Origin: Acinetobacter sichuanensis
GTDB taxonomy: Bacteria; Pseudomonadota; Gammaproteobacteria; Pseudomonadales; Moraxellaceae
Assembly: GCF_003024515.2 (NCBI RefSeq)
Contig: NZ_PYIX02000003.1
Span: forward strand, 124,001-188,000
Length of the DNA: 64,000 bases
Reading direction: 5' to 3'
Shown: piece by piece, positions 19,201 to 26,679 of the stretch
Position numbering within the stretch: the stretch's first letter is position 1
Layout of the letters: the number at the start of each line of letters is the position of its first letter
Made by a program: the position numbers and the translations under genes
The notes under the pieces: generated by a model
Databases searched by the model: none
What the model was told of the DNA's origin: nothing
What the model saw: the letters and a program-made list of their open reading frames with translations, nothing else

Positions 19201-19228
19201 GCAATTCCTACAAGGTTTAAGCAATTAA
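16205..19228 (+). CDS. MFE-2-like fusion: SDR hydroxyacyl-CoA dehydrogenase, MaoC hydratase, three SCP2 domains
   Basis: This 1007-residue fusion starts at the ATG at 16205, six bases after AAGGA; the open frame begins at 16148 but lacks a ribosome-binding site there. Residues ~1-265 are a short-chain dehydrogenase (VTGAGGGLGRQH, INNAG, YCAAK). Residues ~290-600 are a double hot-dog (R)-enoyl-CoA hydratase with the hydratase-2 motif YRLSGDWNPLHADPAFA. Three SCP2 domains follow (~628-735, 772-875, 910-1007). The first two share LFFGGQLKIGGNVMASNKL. This is the order of peroxisomal MFE-2 (HSD17B4), but with three lipid-carrier domains instead of one. It should hydrate enoyl-CoA and oxidise the (R)-hydroxyacyl-CoA. 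Substrate is unknown; branched or sterol-side-chain acyl-CoA is one inference. Confidence 0.9.
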   Translation: MSELRFDGRVAIVTGAGGGLGRQHVLTLAARGCKVVVNDLGGGAHGSGQSSSAADKVVEEIRAAGGEAVANYDSVENGQAIVQTALDHFGTVDIVINNAGILRDVSFAKMTQEDWDLIMRVHLNGTESVSHAAWSIMREKGYGRIIMTTSAAGIYGNFGQANYCAAKLGILGLANCLAEEGRSKNIFVNTIAPLAASRLTETVMPPDLLALLKPEAVSPLVAWLAHEDCKENKGLFEVGAGFIAKLRWERTEGYIFPNKRPFNIDDVARHWDKITDFTESTHPTSTTESFTPILEGINHPNLGGNEFIDLDVASKAKLEIESSYDERDLSLYALGIGAAQNPLDSSELAYVYELGSEFQAFPTYGVMPQMNAMLQMAKQGVTLPGMNYGFDRVLHGEQYTEIKRPLPPHAKLQHTFTLKSAFDKDPNAVVTFAISSKDENGEELIYNEMTAFVRGAGGWGGERGDSTEMNVAPDREPDAVIEEKTDVNQTLLYRLSGDWNPLHADPAFAKAFGFDRPILHGLCTFGFSGRHVIKAFSNNDGRYFKSIKVRFAKSVYPGDTLVTKMWKESDTKIIFETWVKERNEVVIKNAAIELYKEIPTAKAKPKEAQDSAPSTQVQASNEPDRLIAKDVFKVIGEYVAQHPELVDKTKTSFLFKLKNPDSVWTLDLKNGAGSCTQGEIANADVTLEMDEEHLETVVTSSLADVQKLFFGGQLKIGGNVMASNKLIVLQEIDSKLFSEAKNQRLTSAGSLDSASANTDATPSVNTEITLADVFTAVNQHIQSKADLVDKTKTSFLFKIKNPDSVWFIDLKNGAGSAGAGDIANPDVTLELDEEHIPTVFGGDLASVQKLFFGGQLKIGGNVMASNKLTVLQDMDKKLVDQARDARVASGETTTTASTSNATPKVAKAPEIFNALKNRLQGESNSSHSYQFNITEPNESWTVNLANGSVTQGNDANADVTLTLSDHHLAELVANQREIRDLYQHGEVKVDGDIRLVHQMQFLQGLSN

Positions 19229-19311
19229 TCCATCAAACTATCAATGAATAAAGTCATCGCATTTTCTTCAAAAGGACAATTTGGAAAATGCGATACATTG
19301 GAGAATAAGAA

Positions 19312-20493
19312 ATGAAAAGACGTGTCAATGTCATCGGTGTTGGGATGACCAAGTTTGCCAAACCGGGTGCAAGTGCTGAATATTATGAAATGGCAAAAGA
19401 AGCAGGGCAAAATGCACTGAAAGATGCAGGCATCAACTATAACGAAATCGAGCAAGTATTTGCAGGTTATGTTTATGGAGACTCGACCTGTGGACAACGT
19501 GCTGCTTATGAATTGGGCTTAACAGGCGTACCCATTGTCAATGTCAATAACAACTGCTCAACAGGTTCGAGTGCTTTGTATTTAGCCCGTCAGGCAGTTG
19601 AAGGTGGTTTGGCTGAATGTGTCCTCGCATTGGGCTTTGAGAAAATGGAAAAGGGCGCGTTGGGTGCAAAATTCAATGACCGTGAACCGCCAATGGGACA
19701 ACATGCTCAAGTCATGCTGGATGTACAAGGCTTCAATTCTGCACCGCCTGCTGCGCAAATGTTCGGTGGCGCAGGTCGTGAATATCGTTGGTTGCACGGC
19801 ACCAAAAAAGAAACTTTTGGGCAAATCGCCGTGAAAGCACGTAAACATGCGAGTCAAAATCCGTATGCTTTATTTGGGCAAGTGTTGTCATTGGAAGAAA
19901 TCATGGCTTCGGATGATGTATTTGATCCTTTAACCCGTTTCCAATGCTGTCCACCAACGTGTGGTGCAGGCGCAGCGATTCTTTGTTCAGATGAATTTGC
20001 CAAAAAACATGGTATTTCCAACCCTGTTTATATCGCAGCGCAGTCGATGACCACAGATTATGCCTCAAGTTTTGAAGAAAAAAGTATGATTAAAATGGTC
20101 GGTTATGACATGACCAAGCAAGCTGCGAAACAAGTCTATGAAGCAGCAGGCGTAGGTGTGGAAGATGTCGATATTATTGAATTACATGATTGTTTTACGG
20201 CAAATGAATTGCTGACTTACGAAGCTTTGGGTTTATGTCCTGAGGGTGAAGCGGAAAAATTCATTTGGGATGCTGACAATACTTATGGTGGAAAATATGT
20301 CACCAATCCATCTGGTGGCTTGCTGTCCAAAGGTCATCCACTTGGTGCAACAGGCTTGGCGCAATGCACCGAACTGGTTTGGCAACTCCGTGGCACAGCA
20401 GGTAACCGTCAGGTAGAAAATGCTCGAATTGCTTTACAGCATAATCTTGGCTTAGGTGGTGCCTGCGTCATCACCATGTATCGCCGTGACTGA
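19312..20493 (+). CDS. SCPx-type thiolase (acetyl/propionyl-CoA acyltransferase)
   Basis: It catalyses thiolytic cleavage of 3-ketoacyl-CoA, the last beta-oxidation step. It has 393 residues and belongs to the lipid-transfer/SCP-x branch of thiolases. The nucleophile is Cys82 in NNNCSTGSS, the [10 protein letters not shown] block is near 289, and [14 protein letters not shown] is near 335. The C-terminus [16 protein letters not shown] is SCPx-like. In animals SCPx is a thiolase fused to SCP2; here the SCP2 domains sit on the neighbouring MFE-2-like protein 84 bp upstream. GGAG precedes the ATG at 19312. The two genes are very likely cotranscribed. Confidence 0.92.
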   Translation: MKRRVNVIGVGMTKFAKPGASAEYYEMAKEAGQNALKDAGINYNEIEQVFAGYVYGDSTCGQRAAYELGLTGVPIVNVNNNCSTGSSALYLARQAVEGGLAECVLALGFEKMEKGALGAKFNDREPPMGQHAQVMLDVQGFNSAPPAAQMFGGAGREYRWLHGTKKETFGQIAVKARKHASQNPYALFGQVLSLEEIMASDDVFDPLTRFQCCPPTCGAGAAILCSDEFAKKHGISNPVYIAAQSMTTDYASSFEEKSMIKMVGYDMTKQAAKQVYEAAGVGVEDVDIIELHDCFTANELLTYEALGLCPEGEAEKFIWDADNTYGGKYVTNPSGGLLSKGHPLGATGLAQCTELVWQLRGTAGNRQVENARIALQHNLGLGGACVITMYRRD

Positions 20494-20537
20494 AATGAGT
20501 TGATATGACATGGAATTGAGTTGAAATGATATAGAAG

Positions 20538-20566
20538 ATTGTGCTCAAAAGAGTACAATTTTGTTT
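20538..20566 (+). terminator. Intrinsic terminator after the thiolase
   Basis: ATTGTGCTC pairs with GAGTACAAT (one G-U) around an AAAA loop and is followed by TTTGTTT. It may partly separate the downstream di-iron gene from the cluster. Confidence 0.65.
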
Positions 20567-20607
20567 AGGACATCACACTTATTCAAATAAATAGATAGGA
20601 TGAAGCT

Positions 20608-21495
20608 ATGGGCATTTTACAGAAACTTATAAAATCCACCGTATATCATGAGCCATTACCCATTCGTCGTGATGTACGATTTGATTTACCAGCCGATCGT
20701 ATTGCGGACTGGCATACTTCTGCGGGACCAATTTTTACCGCATTGTTAAATACGTTTTCAATTGTTCTACCTATCGGTGAACGTTTCTTTATTGATGCTG
20801 TGCGTGCGCATCGAGATCTAGTGCAAGACCCTGATTTGCAAAAAGCAGTGACTGCTTTTATTGGTCAGGAAGCGATGCATGGTCGTGAGCATGAAGACTA
20901 TAATAGTGCCTTGTTTGACCGAAATACCATTGCACCAAAATTTGAAGCTTTTGTCTTGGATATTTTTGGTTTAATCAAAAAGCATACACCAGAATATTTT
21001 TGGCTGAGTGCGACAATTGCATTAGAACATTTTACTGCACTATTAGCAGATTCTGTGTTGCAAATTCCTGAACTCTTTGATGGTGCTGAAGAAAATTATG
21101 CCAATATTTGGCGTTGGCATGCCTTTGAAGAAACTGAACATAAAGCCGTTGCTTTCGATGTATGGAATACTGCTATGGGACATGGACCTTATGCCTACGC
21201 AGTCCGTAGTTTAGGTTTAGTACTTGCAACAATTGTATTCTGGGGGCTTGTACTACCTGTCTTTACCAAGATCGTGATGGATGAGAAAAAATTGACTGAC
21301 CTTTCTAGTTGGCGTAAAGCGTACAAATATACGTTTGGTGAAGTGGGTGCTTTAAGAAAGCAATTGGGTAATTATATTGATTATTTCCGTCCGAATTTTC
21401 ATCCTTGGGATCATGCTAATCGTGACAAAATGCTTGCAATGCAAGATCTGATTTATAAATTGGCTGATGAATCAGTGAAAAATAAAAAGGTCTAA
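20608..21495 (+). CDS. PF10118-type metal-dependent hydrolase family (di-iron ferritin-like)
   Basis: This 295-residue protein has carboxylate/histidine pairs spaced as in ferritin-like di-iron proteins: GERFFIDAVRAH (~56), GQEAMHGREHE (~92), ALEHFTALL (~138) and FEETEHKAVAFDVW (~173). A hydrophobic segment at ~200-220 suggests membrane association. The family is annotated as predicted metal-dependent hydrolase with no proven reaction; an oxygenase or desaturase activity is equally plausible given the fold. It follows the thiolase in the same direction, behind a modest terminator, with AGGA before the ATG. Confidence 0.8.
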   Translation: MGILQKLIKSTVYHEPLPIRRDVRFDLPADRIADWHTSAGPIFTALLNTFSIVLPIGERFFIDAVRAHRDLVQDPDLQKAVTAFIGQEAMHGREHEDYNSALFDRNTIAPKFEAFVLDIFGLIKKHTPEYFWLSATIALEHFTALLADSVLQIPELFDGAEENYANIWRWHAFEETEHKAVAFDVWNTAMGHGPYAYAVRSLGLVLATIVFWGLVLPVFTKIVMDEKKLTDLSSWRKAYKYTFGEVGALRKQLGNYIDYFRPNFHPWDHANRDKMLAMQDLIYKLADESVKNKKV

Positions 21496-21581
21496 TGCGT
21501 TCAACACAAAGATCTTAAAGACATTCTAAGTCTTAAATCAAGTTTACTGAACTTTTGAATCCACAGATGTAAAAATGCATT

Positions 21582-21617
21582 AAAAAAGCCAGTCAGTTTG
21601 CACCGACTGGCTTTTTA
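21582..21617. terminator. Bidirectional terminator between the di-iron gene and sodB
   Basis: AAAAAGCCAGTC pairs with GACTGGCTTTTT around a 10-nt loop, between convergent genes. Confidence 0.9.
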
Positions 21618-21638
21618 TCTACTTTATAAAAAAGTAAA

Positions 21639-22265
21639 TTATTTCTCTACACCAGCTTCTTGACCAGCATATTTAGCATTTGCATAGTCCCAGTTCACTA
21701 AGCTTTCTAGGAAAGTAGAGATATATTTAGGACGTGCATTACGGAAGTCGATGTAATAAGCGTGTTCCCAAACGTCAATTGTGAGTACAGCAACTTTACC
21801 ATGAGCAAGTGGAGTATCAGCATTTGAAGTTTTAAGGATAGAAAGGTCGCCATTTACTTTGTCAGCAACTAACCAAGCCCAACCTGAACCAAATTGAGTT
21901 GTTGCAGCAGCAGCAAATTCTTCAGCGAATTTTTCGTAAGAACCGAAAGCTTCATCAATTTTAGCAGCTAAAGCGCCAGTCGCTTTACCGCCACCATTTT
22001 TAGCCATACAGTTCCAGTAGAAAGTGTGGTTCCAAACTTGAGCCGCATTGTTGAAAACACCTGCTTTAGATGCATCGCCTGCAACAGCAGTGATGATTTC
22101 TTCTAAAGATTTACCTTCAAGGTCTGTACCAGCAATGAGGTTGTTTAAGTTAACAACATAAGTGTTGTGGTGTTTATCGTGGTGAAACTCTAAAGTTTCT
22201 TTGCTGATGTGCGGAGCGAGGTCATCATAACCGTATGGAAGCGCAGGTAAAGTAATGGTTGTCAT
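21639..22265 (-). CDS. sodB: Superoxide dismutase, iron type
   Basis: It dismutates superoxide to peroxide and oxygen in the cytoplasm. It has 208 residues. Metal ligands are His28 (in FHHDKHH), His80 (in VWNHTFYW), and the Asp and His of DVWEHAYY (~168-172). FGSGWAWLV and the position of Gln76 (AAQVWNH) favour the iron over the manganese form. AAGGAA lies before the ATG. It is transcribed leftward as a single gene. Confidence 0.96.
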   Translation of the reverse strand: MTTITLPALPYGYDDLAPHISKETLEFHHDKHHNTYVVNLNNLIAGTDLEGKSLEEIITAVAGDASKAGVFNNAAQVWNHTFYWNCMAKNGGGKATGALAAKIDEAFGSYEKFAEEFAAAATTQFGSGWAWLVADKVNGDLSILKTSNADTPLAHGKVAVLTIDVWEHAYYIDFRNARPKYISTFLESLVNWDYANAKYAGQEAGVEK

Positions 22266-22481
22266 GTTTTAAATTCCTTGCATTTTGCTGGGTTTTAACA
22301 TTAAGTGGCTTTATTGTAATAGATTCTTCAAATAATTGCGCAGCTTGTTAAATAACAATACACAATTTATTTCGATTTAATACGTATAAAGAAAATGTTA
22401 AAAAACAGCCATTATTTTTGGCAAAAAAGCTTTCTATTTGAATGTTTTTATGTTCATTCAAATTTAACTTTTGAGCCGCCA

Positions 22482-23240
22482 TTAAATCGGATTATTTAAT
22501 TCGAAATAACTATACTCAATATTGAAGTGTTCTGAAATAGCTTTGCCTAATCGTTGTACGCCATAACGCTCAGTTGCATGATGTCCACAGGCAAAATAAT
22601 GTACATTTAATTCTTGTGCTTCATAAAAAGTACGTTCACTCACTTCACCTGAAATATAAGCATCACAATTCATTGCCGCGGCTTTAGAGATAAAATCTTG
22701 CGCGCCACCTGTACAAAAGCCTATTTTTTGAATTTGGGTCTTTTCAGCAGGCAAATGAATCGCATCAAAACCCAATTTTTCAGAAACATAATTTTTAAAT
22801 TGATCTGGTGACATTGCAGTTTTTAGATCACCAATATTACCTATTGGGTTGCGTTCAGTTGGGTCAAGTGCTTCTAAATTTTCTAAATCTAAAATTTCAG
22901 CAATTGCTGCGTTATTGCCAAGTGTTGGATGTGAATCTAAAGGAAGATGATAAGCCAATAAAGAAATATCATTTTTAATCAATGTTTTAATTCGTTTTCC
23001 ACGCATACCCGTAATTGGGTAAGGTTCACCTTTCCAAAAATAGCCATGATGAACCAAGAGAAGATCAGCTTTTTGTTCAATTGCTGCATTGATGGCATCT
23101 TGTGATGCAGTAACCGCACAAAGAATTTTTTTGACTTCGATATTTCCTTCGATTTGTAAACCATTAGGAGCATAGTCTTTAAATTCATGCGTTTTTAAAG
23201 TTTGGTTACACCATTGGATTATTTCATTTAAATTTGCCAT
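22482..23240 (-). CDS. Nif3-like dinuclear metal-centre protein (YbgI family)
   Basis: This 252-residue hexameric-type protein is annotated in databases as GTP cyclohydrolase I type 2, although the true reaction is unsettled. Metal-binding motifs are visible: LLVHHGYFW (~65), LAYHLPLDSHP (~100), SGEVSERTFYEAQ (~193) and HYFACGHHATERYG (~210). The start at 23240 (MANLNEI) was chosen because it gives the family length; upstream codons look unrelated. It is divergent from the protease gene at 23490. Confidence 0.92.
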   Translation of the reverse strand: MANLNEIIQWCNQTLKTHEFKDYAPNGLQIEGNIEVKKILCAVTASQDAINAAIEQKADLLLVHHGYFWKGEPYPITGMRGKRIKTLIKNDISLLAYHLPLDSHPTLGNNAAIAEILDLENLEALDPTERNPIGNIGDLKTAMSPDQFKNYVSEKLGFDAIHLPAEKTQIQKIGFCTGGAQDFISKAAAMNCDAYISGEVSERTFYEAQELNVHYFACGHHATERYGVQRLGKAISEHFNIEYSYFELNNPI

Positions 23241-23489
23241 ATGACTCTGATTAAATTGAGTGAAAATTAAAGTTTTTAACTTAGATGATATGGGAATGTA
23301 CATTGCTGAGTTTGATTATATGAAATATAAATCATGACTAAACAAACATAAGGTTAAACCTAACTGTAAATTGTAACTAAAGCTGAACAAAACTCTTTGT
23401 GTTTTTTAGGTTTATTTATTGAATTAGATTACAATATTGAAAATACTTTCACATCAATGAATTAAAAAATTCTGAAGAGGAGCGAAAAA

Positions 23490-24665
23490 GTGCGCCGCAC
23501 CTTTACATGGCTACCTTGGGTGTTACTCATCCTAGTAATTATTAGTTTTGCTGTATGGCAAAAATTACAACAACCAAAAGCACCAATTGCATCAGATGGT
23601 GTAAAAATGCCAGCTGAAAAGGTTGAACCATTAGTTGATACATCTCGTACGGGTGGTGTGGTTTCCTATAATGCTGCGGTAAAAGTCGCAGCGCCAGCAG
23701 TGGTTAATATTTTTACAACACAAAAAGTAAAACAAAATCATCCATTGTTAAATGATCCTGCATTCCGTGAGTTTTTTGGTAATCAAATTCCTGAACAGTC
23801 TCAAGGGCAAAATGAAAATAGTTTAGGTTCAGGCGTGATTGTTCGTCCTGATGGTTATATTTTGACGAATAATCATGTGATTGCACAAGCAGATCAAATT
23901 GTGGTTGCATTGCAAGATGGTCGTCGGGCTGAGGCTAAAGTCATTGGAACTGATCCTGATACAGATTTGGCTGTTATTAAAATTGAATTAGAGAGTTTGC
24001 CTGTATTACCGTTTAAACTCAGTGGTAATGAAGTTGGTGATGTTGTTCTTGCGATTGGTAATCCTTTTGGGGTGGGGCAAACCGTCACACAAGGTATTAT
24101 TTCTGCAACAGGTCGTTCTGACTTAGGAATTAACACTTATGAAGACTTTATTCAAACAGATGCAGCTATTAACCCTGGAAACTCTGGTGGGGCATTGATT
24201 GATGTTGCAGGTAATTTGATTGGGGTAAATACTGCGATTTTCTCACAATCAGGTGGTTCTTTAGGCATTGGTTTTGCGATTCCTGCAAAAATTTGTCAAC
24301 AAGTTTTAAATTCTATTTTAAAAGATGGTCGAGTAATTCGTGGTTGGTTAGGAATTAGTTTAGTTCCACCAGCGCAAGTCGATGTTCTTGCTCCACGTCA
24401 AACAGGTGTAGTGGTTGCAGACGTACTGAAACAAGGACCTGCTGCCGATGCTGGCTTAAAAATTGGCGATCGCATTGTTAAAGTCAATGATGAAGTGATT
24501 ACTTCAACATCACATTTAATTAATTACGTTGCTTTACAAGCACCAAATTCACATATCAAAGTTGAAGTTGTACGTGGACAAGAAACACTTGATTTAAATG
24601 TGAAAGTGGGTGAACGTCAGATTGAGCAAACTGATTCACAATATATTCCTTTGCCTAAACGCTAA
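23490..24665 (+). CDS. DegS-like membrane-anchored serine protease (HtrA family)
   Basis: This 391-residue HtrA-type protease has a GTG start, set by AGAGGAG seven bases upstream. An N-terminal anchor (WVLLILVIISFAVW, ~8-22) replaces a cleaved signal peptide. The catalytic triad is His in TNNHVIAQ, Asp in DPDTDLAV and Ser in NPGNSGGAL. One PDZ domain follows (~285-375). Membrane anchor plus single PDZ is the DegS/AlgW layout, which in other bacteria senses misfolded porins and starts RseA/MucA cleavage in the sigma-E response. No anti-sigma gene is nearby. The role is inferred. Confidence 0.88.
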   Translation: MRRTFTWLPWVLLILVIISFAVWQKLQQPKAPIASDGVKMPAEKVEPLVDTSRTGGVVSYNAAVKVAAPAVVNIFTTQKVKQNHPLLNDPAFREFFGNQIPEQSQGQNENSLGSGVIVRPDGYILTNNHVIAQADQIVVALQDGRRAEAKVIGTDPDTDLAVIKIELESLPVLPFKLSGNEVGDVVLAIGNPFGVGQTVTQGIISATGRSDLGINTYEDFIQTDAAINPGNSGGALIDVAGNLIGVNTAIFSQSGGSLGIGFAIPAKICQQVLNSILKDGRVIRGWLGISLVPPAQVDVLAPRQTGVVVADVLKQGPAADAGLKIGDRIVKVNDEVITSTSHLINYVALQAPNSHIKVEVVRGQETLDLNVKVGERQIEQTDSQYIPLPKR

Positions 24666-24677
24666 CATGACATAGTC

Positions 24678-24708
24678 TAAAAAGCCCTGATTTTTCAGGG
24701 CTTTTTGT
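24678..24708 (+). terminator. Intrinsic terminator after the DegS-like gene
   Basis: AAAAAGCCCTGA pairs with TCAGGGCTTTTT around a 4-nt T loop, just past the stop codon. Confidence 0.92.
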
Positions 24709-24799
24709 TGGCTTTTAAATTACTGTCTCACGATTTGTTTGGTCTTCTAAAGCATTTATGTTAAAAAATTAACCATAAAATGCGATGAATGAACTGAAA

Positions 24800-25492
24800 A
24801 TGAAAACAATTGGTTTACTTGGTGGAATGAGTTGGGAATCTTCAGATATTTATTATCAACAACTCAATCGTAAAATTCAGCAGTCATATGGTGGTTTACA
24901 TTCTGCAAAAGTGATTTTAAGTAGTGTTGATTTTCATGAAATTGAACAATTACAAAGAGAAAATCGTTGGGAGGAAGCAGGGCAATATCTTGCACAACTC
25001 GCAATGCAGTTGGAACTCGCTGGCGCAGAGGTGATTGCGCTATGTACCAATACGATGCATAAAGTTGCTGAACAAATCGAAAGTGCAGTTCAAGTCCCTT
25101 TTTTACATATTGTTGATGCAACCACTCAGGTCATCAAAAAACAAAATATTCAATGTGTGGGTTTATTGGGCACTGCATTCACTATGCAGCAAGATTTTTA
25201 TAAGGCTAGATTCATTGCACAAGGCATTGAGGTTTTAACGCCAACACTTGCCGATCAAATGATTGTTCATGATGTCATTTATCAGGAATTATGTCGTGGC
25301 AAAATAAATGCATCATCTAAACATGAATATTTAAGGATCATTCAAACGATGTTACAGCAAGGTGCTGAAGGTATTATTTTGGGGTGTACAGAAATTGGTT
25401 TACTGATTCAACAACAAGATTTGCAAGTTCCTATTTTTGATACTACACATATTCATGTTGATGCTTTGGTTGAGTTTTCTTTATCGAATTAA
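24800..25492 (+). CDS. Aspartate/glutamate racemase family protein (YgeA-like amino-acid racemase)
   Basis: This PLP-independent racemase uses two cysteines, seen in LCTNTMH (~78) and ILGCTEIGLL (~190). It has 230 residues from the ATG at 24800, the same length as E. coli YgeA and with a matching N-terminus (MKTIGLLGGMSWESS); an ATG at 24785 adds five residues. SVDFHEIEQLQ and AGAEVIALCTNTMHKVA also match the YgeA branch, which has broad amino-acid specificity. It may supply D-amino acids for cell wall or signalling. It sits between two terminators. Confidence 0.9.
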   Translation: MKTIGLLGGMSWESSDIYYQQLNRKIQQSYGGLHSAKVILSSVDFHEIEQLQRENRWEEAGQYLAQLAMQLELAGAEVIALCTNTMHKVAEQIESAVQVPFLHIVDATTQVIKKQNIQCVGLLGTAFTMQQDFYKARFIAQGIEVLTPTLADQMIVHDVIYQELCRGKINASSKHEYLRIIQTMLQQGAEGIILGCTEIGLLIQQQDLQVPIFDTTHIHVDALVEFSLSN

Positions 25493-25518
25493 TTTTTATA
25501 AATGATTGTTTTAAAAAT

Positions 25519-25547
25519 AAAAAACCAGTGGCGAGCACTGGTTTTTT
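25519..25547. terminator. Bidirectional terminator between racemase and Tim44-domain genes
   Basis: AAAACCAGTG pairs with CACTGGTTTT around a GCGAG loop, followed by T residues; the flanking genes converge. Confidence 0.9.
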
Positions 25548-25563
25548 GATTGGAAAATTAAAA

Positions 25564-26559
25564 TTATGCTTGTTGAATACCACCAACGAGCCAGTCTTGT
25601 GTAGAACCTGCTGGTTTAACAAAATGCCAAATTTCAGTAAAAGGCACAGGTTGACTATTTAAGTCTTCACTCACTGTACCTGTAAAACGAACACTGACAA
25701 TGTATTGTCCATTTTCAGTCGCAGAATCTGTCACCATTGCATTTAAATTAGAGAATTCAGCAACGTCTTGATCTTGATTTGCCATGATATCGCTATACAT
25801 AGACTGATAAAGATCAGGTGTTAAATAACGTTGAATCTCACTAATATTACTTGCTGTATTCATAGACTGAATATGGTTGAAGCGTTGACGTGCGATACGT
25901 AAAAATGCCGCAGGTTCAGTACCATCTGGAAGTTGATTGCCACTTTGTGTTGATGCAGAACCAAACGGTGCTTGAGTTGCTGCACCACCTGCCACCGACT
26001 GACCAAAAATATTGGTATTGTCTTGGTGATTTGGTGCAGTTGATTTACCAAAAGGAGCGTTTGTTGAACCTGCATTATTTGGTGCGTATGGATTAGTTGC
26101 TGCTAATTTTTTTTTTGCACCAAATTTACGGAACAAGAAGAAAGCACCACCCGCAATGAGAATGAGCCAAATCCAACTTGGGATTCCACCTTTTTCCTCT
26201 TCTTGCTGAGCAGCAGCTTGTTGTTTTGCTAACTCGGCATCATTGGTTTGTGCTTGAGGATTTGTATTGTTGTCATCCGCCATTGCATTTGCGGCAATTG
26301 CACCGACTGCTGCACCTGCAACACCAGCAGCAACCATTTTACCTACACCAGAACCTGACTTCTGTTGAGTATTTTGAGCAGGCATCGGTTGTTGTACAGG
26401 CGTAGCTTGTCGCGGTTGTGAATAAGACTGACTTGGCGTAGCGGAACGGCTCATGCCATGACTTTTACCACCACCTGCTCGTTTAGCTTCTGCTAAAGGT
26501 GCAACCACCAATGCTGCCATTAATACACCAGCCATTAAACTACGCTGTCGAACTTCCAT
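25564..26559 (-). CDS. Tim44-domain membrane protein
   Basis: It has 331 residues. A signal or anchor (LMAGVLMAALVVAPLAEAKR) is followed by a low-complexity Gln/Ser/Pro stretch. A Gly/Ala hydrophobic segment sits at ~75-93, and a membrane segment (WIWLILIAGGAFFLF) at ~130-144. Another linker precedes a C-terminal Tim44-like domain (~215-331: FLRIARQRFNHIQSMN, EIQRYLTPDLYQSM, FTEIWHFVKP). In mitochondria Tim44 binds the import motor; bacterial proteins of this shape have no settled role. It is the only gene between radA and the racemase. Confidence 0.85.
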   Translation of the reverse strand: MEVRQRSLMAGVLMAALVVAPLAEAKRAGGGKSHGMSRSATPSQSYSQPRQATPVQQPMPAQNTQQKSGSGVGKMVAAGVAGAAVGAIAANAMADDNNTNPQAQTNDAELAKQQAAAQQEEEKGGIPSWIWLILIAGGAFFLFRKFGAKKKLAATNPYAPNNAGSTNAPFGKSTAPNHQDNTNIFGQSVAGGAATQAPFGSASTQSGNQLPDGTEPAAFLRIARQRFNHIQSMNTASNISEIQRYLTPDLYQSMYSDIMANQDQDVAEFSNLNAMVTDSATENGQYIVSVRFTGTVSEDLNSQPVPFTEIWHFVKPAGSTQDWLVGGIQQA

Positions 26560-26679
26560 TGCGTTTTCCTATTCAATATAACGAGAAATATAACTTCTAT
26601 ATATGACGCCTTTTAGGAGAAATATCAAGAATGATCGACAGTTTTTTGCACAGTTATTCACATAAAAACAACGATTTCT

